Below are positions 1 to 8,543 of a stretch of 64,000 nucleotides of DNA, one piece after another (the first letter of the stretch is position 1; each line of letters begins with the position of its first letter). Under the pieces are notes generated by a model that was not told the origin of the DNA, did not search any database, and was given only the letters and a program-made list of their open reading frames with translations. The position numbers and the translations under genes were made by a program. Origin of the DNA: Peptoclostridium acidaminophilum DSM 3953 (GTDB taxonomy: Bacteria > Bacillota > Clostridia > Peptostreptococcales > Peptostreptococcaceae); the NCBI RefSeq assembly GCF_000597865.1, contig NZ_CP007452.1:1371183-1435182 (forward strand), written 5' to 3'.

Positions 1-1
1 C

Positions 2-397
2 TTATCTTCTCCCCTCTCCGATTACGCTTTTGAGCCTTTTGAACATGCTCTGCATCTGCTCAACTGATGTATTGTAGTTTATGCTGTTTTTGGACTGCTC
101 TATCATTTCAAGATCCAGATCTACATTGTTGCCGTCGATTCTGCTTCTTGTATTCTTGTCTACGCTTGTTTCGTACTGCCTTGCAGGCTGCGCATTGATT
201 TTAATATGCCTTTCGTTTGTAGCATATCCTTCTATAGTGCTACTTTTTTGCTTATCTTTTAACAAGTCGCTGAATACAACATCCTTTCGCTTGTACTCTG
301 GTGTGTTTACATTTGCTATGTTAGAATCGATTACCTTGCTGCGCTCCCAGTAGTAATCGAGCGCCTTGTTGAAAATTCCAAATCCCTTAGTAACCAT
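2..397 (-). CDS. flgB: Flagellar basal-body rod protein FlgB
   Basis: FlgB forms the proximal rod of the flagellar basal body together with FlgC, FlgF and FlgG, and is exported through the flagellar type III apparatus without a cleaved signal. The 131-residue length is normal for FlgB. The N-terminal rod signature ANVNTPEYKR lies at residues 28-37, and the C-terminal half ends in the amphipathic helix expected for rod packing (EQMQSMFKRLKSVIG). The ATG start at 397 has a GGAGCG ribosome site. The stop codon lies at the window edge, so flgC and the rest of a flagellar operon would be expected just outside on the same strand. Identification is secure from the motif and length. Confidence 0.93.
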   Translation of the reverse strand: MVTKGFGIFNKALDYYWERSKVIDSNIANVNTPEYKRKDVVFSDLLKDKQKSSTIEGYATNERHIKINAQPARQYETSVDKNTRSRIDGNNVDLDLEMIEQSKNSINYNTSVEQMQSMFKRLKSVIGEGRR

Positions 398-443
398 ATC
401 ATCGCTCCATCAAGATACAATTTTATAAAACTCGCCAACTTCA

Positions 444-472
444 ATTATATACTGATTTTTAAATATTTAAAA
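444..472 (-). promoter_or_regulatory. Possible flgB promoter
   Basis: On the minus strand there is a perfect -10 TATAAT (plus 444-449). A weak -35 (TTTTAA, plus 467-472) sits 17 bp upstream. It lies about 50 bp upstream of the flgB start in a very AT-rich stretch. The weak -35 makes this tentative. The rest of 398-681 shows no gene. Confidence 0.3.
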
Positions 473-681
473 CACTTCTTAACAGTTCTTTAGCAATAAA
501 AACAGAAAGCTCGTTTTAATTATAAAATGTATTTAAATTTTATAGTGCAATTACATTTTTTTTATGTTACATCAATTTGCTGACAATATCAATCATGGCC
601 ATAGTCCTATTGCATTTCATCAATCATACTTATACATATGCTTACAATTTTATTTTGCATATGTATAAATTGCCCAGACAT

Positions 682-710
682 AAAAAAACCTGCTTTCAGC
701 AGGTTTTTCA
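682..710 (-). terminator. Intrinsic terminator of spoVS
   Basis: An AAAACCTGCT / AGCAGGTTTT hairpin with a 3-nt loop is followed on the minus strand by a T-run. It lies about 30 bp past the spoVS stop. A-tracts and T-tracts flank both sides, so it could act in both directions. Confidence 0.85.
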
Positions 711-740
711 CAATATGCAAATAATTGTACTATTCAGTTT

Positions 741-1001
741 TTATCTTGGTTCTACAATAAGTTTTATTGCTGTTCTTTCTTCGCCGTCGATTTCAACATC
801 AGTAAAAGCAGGTATACATATAAGGTCCATACCGCTGGGAGCCACGAATCCCCTGGCTATAGCAACAGCTTTTACCGCCTGATTTATAGCTCCGGCGCCA
901 ATCGCTTGGATTTCAGCCGACCCCTTTTCTCTTAAATATCCTGCTAGGGCTCCTGCTACGGCATTTGGATTAGATTTAGATGAAACTTTTAATACTTCCA
1001 T
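741..1001 (-). CDS. spoVS: Stage V sporulation protein S (SpoVS)
   Basis: SpoVS is a small Alba-like protein needed for spore coat assembly and progression past stage V in Bacillus; it is highly conserved among spore formers. The 86-residue length and the almost invariant sequence (start MEVLKVSSKSNP, then AGALAGYLREKG, then AIGAGAINQAVKA) are diagnostic. The ATG is preceded by AAAGGGGGA at good spacing. It is monocistronic, with its own terminator downstream and a 100-bp gap to cheR upstream. It is the best single indicator in the window that the organism sporulates. Confidence 0.97.
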   Translation of the reverse strand: MEVLKVSSKSNPNAVAGALAGYLREKGSAEIQAIGAGAINQAVKAVAIARGFVAPSGMDLICIPAFTDVEIDGEERTAIKLIVEPR

Positions 1002-1103
1002 TTCTTATGTCCCCCTTTATTTGAAATAAATATTTTGCTGCATTCTATAGAAATAATAAAACTTATTGCCCTTCGAACTTGATTGTCTAATTCTTGTCTC
1101 TAT

Positions 1104-1877
1104 CTACTCAACTCTTCCATAAAAGAATGTTTTCTGAGCCTTTAGATTATACTTGCTGGGCATTATTATCTGCTCTGTGCTTCCAACAAACAAGTAGCCT
1201 TCCTTTTCAAGCGATTTGCTGAATTTCGTGTAAATTTCGCTCTTTGCCTCTTCAGTGAAATAAATAAGCACATTTCTGCATATTATCAAATCACATCTGT
1301 CTATATATCTATCGCTTAGAAGGTTGTGCCTTTTGAATTCAACGCGTTTCTTGATTGTTTCTCTAATCTCATATATACCACCTTTTTTATCGAAATAATC
1401 TCTAATAAAGTTTTTTGGCAGATTTTTTAGGCTTTTTTCTGTATATTGGCCCCGCTTTGCCTTTTCAATGGCCTGCTCATCCAGATCTGTCGCATATACC
1501 TTTATCTGATCAAGCGGCATGAAATTGCTAAGCAGCATTACCATAGAGTAAGGCTCCTCCCCTGTCGAGCAGGCGGCGCTCCATACCCTGAGCTGCTTTT
1601 TTTTGCTAAGGAGTTTTGGTATTACATCATCCTGCAGCACCTTCCATTGCTCTGGATTTCTGTAAAATTCAGATACGTTTATAGTCATATAGTTTACAAA
1701 TTCCTCGAACAGCTCTTTGTTTGCAACAATACCCTTGTAATAGCTTTCAAAATCTTCAAAGCCATTACGTTTTGCCAAGGATGAAAGCCTTCGCTTCATT
1801 TGTTTTTCTTTGTATAGTGATAAATCTATGCCTGTTTTATTCAACACTTTCTGCTTGAAGCTTTCGTATCCTTGCAT
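1104..1877 (-). CDS. cheR: Chemotaxis protein methyltransferase CheR
   Basis: CheR transfers methyl groups from S-adenosylmethionine to glutamates of chemoreceptors, setting receptor sensitivity. At 257 residues it is a single-domain CheR. An N-terminal helical CheR_N region spans about residues 1-75 (TINVSEFYRN at 65-74). The SAM-binding domain has WSAACSTGEEPYSM at 99-112 and CRNVLIYF near residue 200. No TPR or receiver domain is attached. It follows ispH with only a few bases between them, so it is probably co-transcribed with cmk and ispH. CheB and the other che genes are not in the window. Confidence 0.95.
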   Translation of the reverse strand: MQGYESFKQKVLNKTGIDLSLYKEKQMKRRLSSLAKRNGFEDFESYYKGIVANKELFEEFVNYMTINVSEFYRNPEQWKVLQDDVIPKLLSKKKQLRVWSAACSTGEEPYSMVMLLSNFMPLDQIKVYATDLDEQAIEKAKRGQYTEKSLKNLPKNFIRDYFDKKGGIYEIRETIKKRVEFKRHNLLSDRYIDRCDLIICRNVLIYFTEEAKSEIYTKFSKSLEKEGYLFVGSTEQIIMPSKYNLKAQKTFFYGRVE

Positions 1878-1880
1878 TGA

Positions 1881-2738
1881 CTACCTCCTGTTTTTATGTG
1901 CTCCTTTGATGTACTCCACAGTCTCTTCTATAATCCAGTCCGGTGTGGAGGCTCCTGCCGTTATTCCTATTGTCGAATAGCCGCAAATTTCTTCGATGTC
2001 CAAATCATCCTTCGTTTCAATGTGCATGGTTCGGCAGTTGGCGCTGCAAACCTGTGCAAGCTTTCTTGTATTTGAGCTGTGAAGTCCTCCAATCACTATT
2101 ATAAGCTCGACTTTCTCCGATAGCTTTCTTGAGGCCTCTTGCCTCTCGCATGTAGCAGAGCATATTGTGTTATTGAAAACTGCACTAGGAAGCTTTTCCT
2201 CAAGCTTTTTTTGTATGCTCGCATAACCATCGGAATTCATTGTAGTCTGGACAACAATGCAGTACTCCTTCGTACTATCCAGCTCCATATTGTCGACATC
2301 CTCAAGTTCCTTTATTATTGATGCGTTGTTTCCGCACCAGCCATTTATTCCAATAACTTCAGGATGGAGCGGATCTCCCACAATTATTATCGCTTTGCCC
2401 TTTGCATAATCTTTCGATACTATCTTTTGAATTTTGCTCACAAATGGACATGTTGCATCTATTATTTCAACATTCCGGCTCATCAACTCATCATACACCG
2501 ATAGAGCTACGCCATGCGACCTTATTATAACGACGCTGCCCTCTTCCACTTCATCTACCGAATCCGCAATTTTCAGCCCCTGCTGCTGGTATCTTTCAAC
2601 CGCCTGATTATTGTGTATGAGGGGTCCCAGAGAATATATGGTATTCCCCTGGCTATCCTGAAGCTTTTTCCATGCCATGTCCATTGCTCTTTTTACCCCA
2701 AAACAAAAGCCCGCAAACTCGGCAATTTCGATTTTCAT
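1881..2738 (-). CDS. ispH: 4-hydroxy-3-methylbut-2-enyl diphosphate reductase (IspH/LytB)
   Basis: IspH is the last enzyme of the MEP isoprenoid pathway. It reduces HMBPP to IPP and DMAPP using a [4Fe-4S] cluster. The three cluster cysteines are visible in GFCFGVKRA (Cys12), in ATCPFVSK, and in CSATCERQEA. The TAGASTPDW motif near the C-terminus is the family signature. The 285-residue length is normal for the short Gram-positive form; there is no fusion to ribosomal protein S1, as some Clostridia have. It sits 4 bp after cmk, an arrangement common in Clostridia. Confidence 0.96.
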   Translation of the reverse strand: MKIEIAEFAGFCFGVKRAMDMAWKKLQDSQGNTIYSLGPLIHNNQAVERYQQQGLKIADSVDEVEEGSVVIIRSHGVALSVYDELMSRNVEIIDATCPFVSKIQKIVSKDYAKGKAIIIVGDPLHPEVIGINGWCGNNASIIKELEDVDNMELDSTKEYCIVVQTTMNSDGYASIQKKLEEKLPSAVFNNTICSATCERQEASRKLSEKVELIIVIGGLHSSNTRKLAQVCSANCRTMHIETKDDLDIEEICGYSTIGITAGASTPDWIIEETVEYIKGAHKNRR

Positions 2739-2742
2739 CGTT

Positions 2743-3402
2743 TTATTCCTCCGTTCTTACTAATCTTATTATGGTATCCGCCACTTCCTCGGGAGTTTTA
2801 CTTGTGGTGTCTATTTCCAGCGCATCACTTGCTTTTATAAGCGGCGATGCTTCCCTTGTTGAATCCTGCATGTCCCTGTTCTCCAGTTCAGCCTTGATTT
2901 CTCCAAACTCGACCTCATACCCTTTTTGTATAAGCTCTAGACTTCTTCGTCTGGCCCTCTCGTCTATATCAGCCACCAGGAAAAATTTATAGCTCGCATT
3001 TGGAAATACGTGAGTCCCGATATCTCGTCCGTCCATTACGACAGATCTTTTTTTTCCCATTTCTCTTTGGTGCATTACCATTATGTCCCTGACCTGCCTT
3101 ATCTTGGCCACCTTGGAGACATTTTCGTTTATTACCGGCATTCTTATGTGGCCATCAACCCTAATTCCATCAAGCAGCACCTTCTCGCCTTCAAGTTCTA
3201 TTTCTATGGCCTCTGCCAGCTTAGCAATACTTTTTTCATCCTCGAAGCTTATGTCCATGGTGTAAGCCTTGTATGCCAGCGCTCTGTACATGGCGCCCGT
3301 ATCTATATATACTATACCCAGCTTCTTTGCAATCAGCTTTGCAACCGTGCTCTTGCCGGAACCGGCAGGGCCGTCTATTGCTATTACTATGTGCGTGTTC
3401 AT
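2743..3402 (-). CDS. cmk: Cytidylate kinase
   Basis: Cmk phosphorylates CMP and dCMP with ATP in pyrimidine salvage and nucleotide supply. The P-loop GPAGSGKST is at residues 11-19, followed by the CMP-site segment YIDTGAMYRALA and the DGRDIGTHVFP motif, both typical of bacterial CMP kinase. The 219-residue length is normal. It lies 12 bp after the upstream oxidoreductase gene and 4 bp before ispH, so it belongs to the same operon. Confidence 0.96.
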   Translation of the reverse strand: MNTHIVIAIDGPAGSGKSTVAKLIAKKLGIVYIDTGAMYRALAYKAYTMDISFEDEKSIAKLAEAIEIELEGEKVLLDGIRVDGHIRMPVINENVSKVAKIRQVRDIMVMHQREMGKKRSVVMDGRDIGTHVFPNASYKFFLVADIDERARRRSLELIQKGYEVEFGEIKAELENRDMQDSTREASPLIKASDALEIDTTSKTPEEVADTIIRLVRTEE

Positions 3403-3414
3403 AAGGCTGCCTCC

Positions 3415-4635
3415 TTAAGCATTGATTCCGGCAATATATCCTGTGGAAAAGGCTATTTGAAGATTATAACCTCCTGTTAGCGCATCCACATCGATAATTT
3501 CACCGGCCAGATAAAGTCCCTTTATGATTTTAGATTCCATTGTGTGCGGATCTATATTTGACACATCCACACCTCCGGATGTCACTATGGCGCTTTCCAT
3601 GCTGAAGGTTGATGTGCATGTTAGCGTCAGATTTTTTATGCTTTTGATTATCTCCAGCTCTCTTTGCTTTGTCAACGTATTGGGATGTTCCTCCACGTCC
3701 AGATACTCAAGAAGACATCTGGCGAAACTTTGCGGAATAACTTCCTTAATGTTGTTTGCTATGCTTTTGTTGGGGTTTTTTCTTATCTCCCTCGAAAGCT
3801 CAGCTTCGTCCATTCCCGGCAATAGGTCAAGCTCAAGTCTGACTGTTTTTTTCTGCAAAAGCCTGTTAATTCTGCTCGATATGTTCAAGGCTGCAGGCCC
3901 GCTTATTCCAAAATGAGTGAATATCATATCGCCTGATTCTTCAGCCGCCAGCCTGCTGCCACTATAAGCCCTAATTCTTACATTCTTCAGCGAACCCCCC
4001 TGAAGCCTGCTTGTCCACGTTTCGCCAAGCACCAGTGGAACTAGCGCAGAAAGAGGTTCCTTTAGCAAGTGTCCTGCTGACTCCATGCAGCTTAGAAACT
4101 GTCCGTCAGAGCCTGTTGCAGGGTAACTCTTGCCGCCCGTAGCAACTATTACACTTTGTGCTGAATATTCGCAGCCGTCCGACGTCCTCACGCCCACTAC
4201 CGCGCCTTTCTCAAGAAGGAGTTCCACCGCATTTGCATTGAATACAATATCCACTTTATCGTTCTCCAACTCTCTCATAAGCACATCTATAATCTCCTGA
4301 GCCTTCCCACTTTGTGTGTAGACTTTCATGTCATCTTCAACGGAAAATAAGATTCCCCTTTCTTCAAAAAAATCTATAAGCTGGGTGTTGGTAAAGCTGT
4401 ATAATGCGCTAAAGAGAAATTTGGAGTTTACCACTATATGTTCGAAAAAATCTCCTATATCTCTGTTATTTGTTATATTGCATCTTCCGCCGCCGGTGAT
4501 TTTCAGCTTTTTCCCTATCTCGGCGTTCTTTTCTAGAATAAGAACATTTTTTCCTCTCTGGGCTGCTCCAATGGCAGCCATGACCCCCGCAGGTCCGGCT
4601 CCTATTACCACGACATCACTACTTTTCAAAGCCAT
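3415..4635 (-). CDS. FAD-dependent oxidoreductase, YhiN/HI0933 (BaiN-like) family
   Basis: This is a flavoprotein of the HI0933/YhiN family, often annotated as aminoacetone oxidase family or BaiN-like. The physiological substrate is not established for most members. The Rossmann FAD motif VVVIGAGPAGVMAA is near residue 8, then GGGRCNITN at about 48-56, ATGGKSYPATGSDG in the middle, and a C-terminal GLYLAGEIIDVDALTGGYNLQ segment that completes the FAD site. The length of 406 residues fits the family. The start overlaps the phosphatase gene by 17 bp. GGAGG is only 3 nt from the ATG, so a TTG two codons later is an alternative start. Confidence 0.88.
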   Translation of the reverse strand: MALKSSDVVVIGAGPAGVMAAIGAAQRGKNVLILEKNAEIGKKLKITGGGRCNITNNRDIGDFFEHIVVNSKFLFSALYSFTNTQLIDFFEERGILFSVEDDMKVYTQSGKAQEIIDVLMRELENDKVDIVFNANAVELLLEKGAVVGVRTSDGCEYSAQSVIVATGGKSYPATGSDGQFLSCMESAGHLLKEPLSALVPLVLGETWTSRLQGGSLKNVRIRAYSGSRLAAEESGDMIFTHFGISGPAALNISSRINRLLQKKTVRLELDLLPGMDEAELSREIRKNPNKSIANNIKEVIPQSFARCLLEYLDVEEHPNTLTKQRELEIIKSIKNLTLTCTSTFSMESAIVTSGGVDVSNIDPHTMESKIIKGLYLAGEIIDVDALTGGYNLQIAFSTGYIAGINA

Positions 4636-5242
4636 TTACCTCCAGATGCGTAGTATCGTTCACCCTGAGTAGTACCGGTCCGTACTCCCTGAATTCGACT
4701 ACATTCAGGGCGGTGTTGTCCTGTTTTATTTTATATATGTTCGACAGGCTTGAATTCAGGAGCGTCAAAAGCAGCACCTTAATAACAACGCCATGCGAAA
4801 CCAGGAGTATGTTTGAGCTTTTATGCGCTTCGTTGATCTTATTTATGCCCCTTGTTATCCTGTCTGCCACCTCTTGCAAGCTTTCGGCTCCTGGTATTCT
4901 TGCCTTGTCAGGTTCTTTTCGCCACATTTTGAATTCTTCTTCGTACGACTTTTTTATATCCTCAATTGTCAGGCCTTCCCACTCACCAAAGTCAATCTCC
5001 CTCAAACTGTTTTCAAGCATATACTCTTTCTGGAGCTGTGCCGAAATTATGTCTGAAGTCTGTATAGTCCGGCCCAAATCACTGCTGTATATATGGTCTA
5101 TATTGAAAGCAGCCAGCCTTTTTGCCAGCTTCTGCGTCTGAATCATGCCTATTTCATCGAGGCTTGAATCCTGCTGTCCCTGCGTCTTAAGTTGAGTGTT
5201 CCATTTTGTCTGTCCGTGCCTCACTATAAAAAATCGGTTCAC
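4619..5242 (-). CDS. Histidine phosphatase family protein (phosphoglycerate mutase-like)
   Basis: This is a branch-2 histidine phosphatase with the phosphohistidine motif VRHGQTKWN at residues 7-15, the second arginine/glutamate region (REIDFGEWEGLTIEDI), and the distal histidine in LLVSHGVVIK. Relatives include CobC (alpha-ribazole phosphatase), GpmB-like proteins and small-molecule phosphatases. The sequence does not show which substrate is used, and no cobalamin genes are nearby to support CobC. It has 207 residues and is translationally coupled to the downstream FAD oxidoreductase by overlap. Confidence 0.85.
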   Translation of the reverse strand: MNRFFIVRHGQTKWNTQLKTQGQQDSSLDEIGMIQTQKLAKRLAAFNIDHIYSSDLGRTIQTSDIISAQLQKEYMLENSLREIDFGEWEGLTIEDIKKSYEEEFKMWRKEPDKARIPGAESLQEVADRITRGINKINEAHKSSNILLVSHGVVIKVLLLTLLNSSLSNIYKIKQDNTALNVVEFREYGPVLLRVNDTTHLEVNGFEK

Positions 5243-5260
5243 TGCAATCCCTCGCTTTTC

Positions 5261-5659
5261 CTATTTGTTGTCTATTGCCATGTTAACAAGTGCGTCGGCC
5301 TTCTTATTCAAGTTCCTTTTCACGTGCGATATGCTAAAACCTTCAACCCTGCCAATGAGTTCCACCGCAGTATCATATAGCTTTTTCAAGTCTTCGTTTT
5401 TTACCTTGTACTCGCCCTTTATCTGCTTAACTACAAGCTCGCTGTCTAGAAAGAATTCGGCGCTTGCACATCCCAGCGAGAGTATTTCTTCCAGCCCTCT
5501 TATAAGGCCCTTGTACTCCGCGACGTTGTTTGTAGCAATTCCAATATATTCTCCAACCTCTTTTACAATATCTCCGCATTCATTGAATACTACAACTCCA
5601 ATTCCTGCCTCTCCCGGGTTATTTCTTGAGCCTCCGTCTGTATATACGCTGTACTTCAT
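5261..5659 (-). CDS. Ribonuclease HI-family protein
   Basis: This is an RNase H-fold protein of the short, RnhA-like type without the basic protrusion (132 residues). Catalytic-type acidic residues are seen in YTDGGSRNNPGEAG, in NVAEYKGL, in DSELVVKQI, and in the C-terminal KADALVNMA. Members can cleave RNA in RNA:DNA hybrids, though activity of this branch varies. The start at 5659 is preferred: an upstream in-frame ATG at 5671 actually forms part of the GGAGGT ribosome site. It is followed 18 bp later by the phosphatase gene. Confidence 0.88.
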   Translation of the reverse strand: MKYSVYTDGGSRNNPGEAGIGVVVFNECGDIVKEVGEYIGIATNNVAEYKGLIRGLEEILSLGCASAEFFLDSELVVKQIKGEYKVKNEDLKKLYDTAVELIGRVEGFSISHVKRNLNKKADALVNMAIDNK

Positions 5660-5802
5660 TATTACCTCCATAATTGCCTTGATTTTTTTGTCATTCTTAT
5701 ATTAATAGATTATATCAAAACACTAATAATTGCTACAAGATTGGCATTTGCCTGTGCCGTTTAAAGTTTTGACTATTTAGGTATAAACTTAATATGTTTC
5801 TA

Positions 5803-5830
5803 TTGGTCATGAAGCGTCTTTTGTTATACT
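5803..5830 (+). promoter_or_regulatory. Probable uspA promoter (extended -10)
   Basis: An extended -10 TGTTATACT (TATACT at 5825-5830) has TTGGTC 16 bp upstream. The predicted start would give a leader of about 30 nt before the uspA ATG. An alternative TTGACT/TATGTT pair with an 18-bp spacer lies at 5769-5798. Confidence 0.45.
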
Positions 5831-5868
5831 GATACGCAACATGCCCATTGTCTAAGGGGGATGGTTTC

Positions 5869-6273
5869 ATGGATAAAATAAGAAAGATTCTAATTCCAGT
5901 TGACGGTTCCGATTCTTCCGACATACTGGCCGGCTACGGAAGGTTTCTTGCAGAAGCATTCCCGTGCGAAATCGTGCTGCTAAATGTGCAGGATATAGAT
6001 GCTTCAGACAGGCCTTCAATGAATATAGGCTTTGGAATAGTCGAAGCAGCAAAACTTAAGATCGGCCAATTGACGAATTCCAAATCAAGGATATCAACTC
6101 GCGTGGCTTTTGGCAATCCCGCCGAGGTCATTTTGGATATTGCAGAGGACGAAAATTTTGATTTCATTTTGATCTGCACTCACGGCCTTGGCGCCACTAA
6201 AAGATTCCTGCTAGGCAGTGTCACAAATAAGGTTATAACACATTCGACAGTTCCAGTGCTTATCCTGCGATAG
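5869..6273 (+). CDS. Universal stress protein UspA family
   Basis: This is a single-domain Usp protein (134 residues). The N-terminal strand KILIPVDGSDSS is followed by a C-terminal GLGATKRFLLGSVTNKVITHSTVPVLIL, which carries the G-x2-G-x9-G(S/T) nucleotide-binding signature of ATP-binding Usp proteins. The ATG at 5869 is chosen because AAGGGGG precedes it; an in-frame TTG at 5848 would place that site inside the gene. It is a lone plus-strand gene between two minus-strand blocks, with its own promoter and terminator. The role is general stress adaptation; the specific partner is unknown. Confidence 0.92.
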   Translation: MDKIRKILIPVDGSDSSDILAGYGRFLAEAFPCEIVLLNVQDIDASDRPSMNIGFGIVEAAKLKIGQLTNSKSRISTRVAFGNPAEVILDIAEDENFDFILICTHGLGATKRFLLGSVTNKVITHSTVPVLILR

Positions 6274-6290
6274 TATTTTCCTCGCCACAT

Positions 6291-6325
6291 AAAAAACGAG
6301 CGCCCCTATTAAGTGCTCGTTTTTT
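6291..6325 (+). terminator. Terminator of uspA
   Basis: An AAAAAACGAGC / GCTCGTTTTTT stem starts 17 bp after the uspA stop and ends in a T6 run. The A-run on the other side allows activity for the convergent 69-aa gene as well. Confidence 0.88.
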
Positions 6326-6349
6326 AACTTGAATTCAGGTTTATTGCGG

Positions 6350-6559
6350 CTATTCCTCCACTACTGCCCAATCATCCTTAAGCACCAGCTTAGACAGTGT
6401 AAATTCGCTGTCATATGGATGTTTGCTGTCTTTAGTCCATACAAGTATGCCTTCCATGAACTTCAGCCTTAGTGACGGCTCTTCCTCTTCCAGTCTCTTG
6501 TTTACAAATACCAGATTTGGATTCTCGCTGAAAGCCTTTATCATTTCCCATGTTTTCAT
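6350..6559 (-). CDS. Small conserved-looking protein of unknown function (69 aa)
   Basis: Not recognised. The protein starts MKTWEMIKAFSENPNLVFVN, is acidic in the middle (KRLEEEEPSLRL), and ends in LKDDWAVVEE. It has no cysteine, membrane segment or signal peptide. A perfect GGAGGT lies 7 nt before the ATG, a strong sign that it is a real gene. The pattern of a short helix followed by a small beta-rich body recalls small proteins common in phage and mobile DNA of Firmicutes, but I cannot name a family. It lies alone between uspA (convergent) and nif3. Confidence 0.6.
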   Translation of the reverse strand: MKTWEMIKAFSENPNLVFVNKRLEEEEPSLRLKFMEGILVWTKDSKHPYDSEFTLSKLVLKDDWAVVEE

Positions 6560-6653
6560 TATGAACACCTCCGGGAATATTTATATAGATGGACACCTAT
6601 ATTAATTGTTTACCCCGTTAGTTCTCTGTAAATCAATTCAAGCGCGCTTTAAG

Positions 6654-7751
6654 CTATAGGCATTCAAATACATCCTTACCGGAAAATGCTTCTATGCTCA
6701 GTTCGCTTTTTCCGGCTTCTAAAAATTCTTTCATAAGCACTGAAAAATGCTTTTCGGTGCCATGATGGCCCGCATCAATTATGGCGATACCGCTTTCAAG
6801 GGCTTCCTGGGCCTGGTGATACTTTACATCTCCCGTTATGAGCACTTGGGCTCCCGCTTTGGCTGCATCGCAAATGAATTCCGCTCCCGAGCCGCTGACT
6901 ACCGCCACATTTTCAACCGGCATGCCCAGGTCGCCGCATACCTTGACAAAGTCGAGCTTGAGTATTGTTTTGATTTCCCGAGCCAGTTCAGAGAGTGTCA
7001 TTTTATTTTCAAGGGCGCCCACTCTTCCTATCCCCTGCGCTTCTCCCTTGTTGACAAGTTCGTATATGTCATACGCGGGCTCTTCGTATGGATGAACACG
7101 CATAACGCTTTCAACTGCAGCCTTAACATTGCTCATTGTACATATGGTCTCGATTTTCACTTCTTCCACTTTTTCGAGACTGTTTTTGGCTCCTATGAAC
7201 GGCTTGCTGCCTTCAAGCGGTCTGAATGTTCCGGTGCCGTCTATTCCGAACGTGCAGCTGTCATAATTGCCGATATGCCCCGCTCCCGCGCTTGAGAGCG
7301 CATCTCTTACAGTGTCTTCGTATCCCTTGGGCACATATACCGCTATTTTGCACAGGCTCTGTTCATGGGTGATACCAATAAGACTTGTACTTTTGAGCTT
7401 TAACAGCTTGCAAATATGATCATTTAAGCCGTCAGTTGCTATGTCGAAGTTTGTATGCATGCAGTATACGTTTATTCCATTTCTCATTATCTCGAGTATA
7501 TCCCGGCCCTTTTGCGAGCGGCTGTTTATTTTTTTGATTCCCTTGAAAATCAGTGGATGGTGGGATATTATGAGATCCGCATTGCTGCTTACAGCCCTTT
7601 GTATGGCTGCGCGGTCAACATCCAGGCAAGTCAGCACCCTTTCAACGCGGGCATCCTCGGCTCCTATCACAAGTCCCACATTGTCCCAATCGTATGCCAA
7701 GTCCAGACTGTATCTGCTTTCTATATAATCAGTTATCTCCTTCAAGCGCAC
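6654..7751 (-). CDS. Nif3-like dinuclear metal centre protein (YqfO type)
   Basis: This NIF3/DUF34 family protein is a hexameric ring protein with two bound metals, annotated variously as GTP cyclohydrolase I type 2; the true reaction is unsettled. Signature segments are YDWDNVGLVIG at about residues 20-30, ISHHPLIFKG at about 63-72, MHTNFDIATDGLND, and a C-terminal ITGDVKYHQA plus DAGHHGTEK, which supply metal ligands. The 365-residue length shows the long form with the inserted PII-like domain in the middle. The GTG start overlaps the end of trmK by 23 bp. The trmK-nif3 pair is widespread in Firmicutes, usually next to rpoD. Confidence 0.93.
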   Translation of the reverse strand: MRLKEITDYIESRYSLDLAYDWDNVGLVIGAEDARVERVLTCLDVDRAAIQRAVSSNADLIISHHPLIFKGIKKINSRSQKGRDILEIMRNGINVYCMHTNFDIATDGLNDHICKLLKLKSTSLIGITHEQSLCKIAVYVPKGYEDTVRDALSSAGAGHIGNYDSCTFGIDGTGTFRPLEGSKPFIGAKNSLEKVEEVKIETICTMSNVKAAVESVMRVHPYEEPAYDIYELVNKGEAQGIGRVGALENKMTLSELAREIKTILKLDFVKVCGDLGMPVENVAVVSGSGAEFICDAAKAGAQVLITGDVKYHQAQEALESGIAIIDAGHHGTEKHFSVLMKEFLEAGKSELSIEAFSGKDVFECL

Positions 7752-8439
7752 GTTTCCTCAGCTCCTTTAGTCTTTCTATTTTCAAAAGGCAGTATTCCCT
7801 GCGCTCCTGTGCCTTTTGAGTCTTTATTCCTTCAATCGAGATTGCTATATCCTCATATTTTTTTATCTTTCTGTCTAGAAATTCGCCAAGGAGCGGATCC
7901 GAGGAGTCTAACAGCCCTTTGCCCACCTCGAAGTAGATTTCGTCATTTTCTCCGGCCACATTGTTCGTATAGCGCGCCGTCATTATCTCGTATATCTTGC
8001 CATCTTCCTTTACGAGAGCCTCTCTTGTTATCTCAAACCCCGCGCCCAGAAGATATCTTCTGAGCTCGTCGGGAGCCTGCATAGGCTGCAGGATAAGTTT
8101 TTTTGCACTCTTTGCAACGCCCATGGATTCTTCAATTATATTAGCCATGAGAACTCCCCCCATGCCAGCTATTATAATCTCATCCACTTCTCCTGCGATG
8201 AGCACGCAAAGCCCTCCTCCCAGCCTTGTTTCTATGTTTTTTTCAAGCCCGTTTAACCTTACATATGAAACCGCCTTTTCAAGAGGTCCGGTATTTATAT
8301 CGGATGCCACTACAAAAGAGCTGTATCCTTTTTTCACCAGATAAACCGGTATGTAGCCGTGGTCTGTGCCCACATCGGCTACCCTTGCGCCCCTATCGAC
8401 GAATCTAGCTATGGCTTCCAGCCTGTTTCCGATGCTCAA
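7729..8439 (-). CDS. trmK: tRNA (adenine(22)-N1)-methyltransferase TrmK
   Basis: TrmK uses SAM to methylate N1 of A22 in tRNA. The SAM-binding segment ARVADVGTDHGYIPVYL is at about residues 18-34 and a further motif IIIAGMGGVLMANIIEE is near residue 88. A C-terminal helical hairpin, rich in lysine and arginine, is typical of this family. The length of 236 residues is normal. The start is a TTG with GGAGGGG upstream. Only about 30 bp separate this start from the end of the mobile TnpB element, so its native promoter region or operon linkage to rpoD has been interrupted. Confidence 0.93.
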   Translation of the reverse strand: MSIGNRLEAIARFVDRGARVADVGTDHGYIPVYLVKKGYSSFVVASDINTGPLEKAVSYVRLNGLEKNIETRLGGGLCVLIAGEVDEIIIAGMGGVLMANIIEESMGVAKSAKKLILQPMQAPDELRRYLLGAGFEITREALVKEDGKIYEIMTARYTNNVAGENDEIYFEVGKGLLDSSDPLLGEFLDRKIKKYEDIAISIEGIKTQKAQERREYCLLKIERLKELRKRALEGDN

Positions 8440-8467
8440 TTCAATCCCCTCCGCAATACTTTTTGGT

Positions 8468-8543
8468 TTGAACTACCCCCACTTAACCTGACGGCTTGAA
8501 GTGGAAGATTCCTAAGAACACCGCTCAAACGATCAGTTTATTA
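8468..8543 (-). ncRNA. TnpB element right end, probable omega RNA 3' part
   Basis: On the minus strand, directly after the tnpB stop, this stretch holds an imperfect hairpin with outer stem CCACTT/AAGTGG (plus 8479-8504) preceded by AGGAATC. That hairpin is a hallmark of IS200/IS605-type right ends and of omega RNA scaffolds. The element end is placed at TTCAA (plus 8468-8472) by analogy with ISDra2; the exact border is inferred. The RNA would continue into flanking DNA as its guide. Confidence 0.5.
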
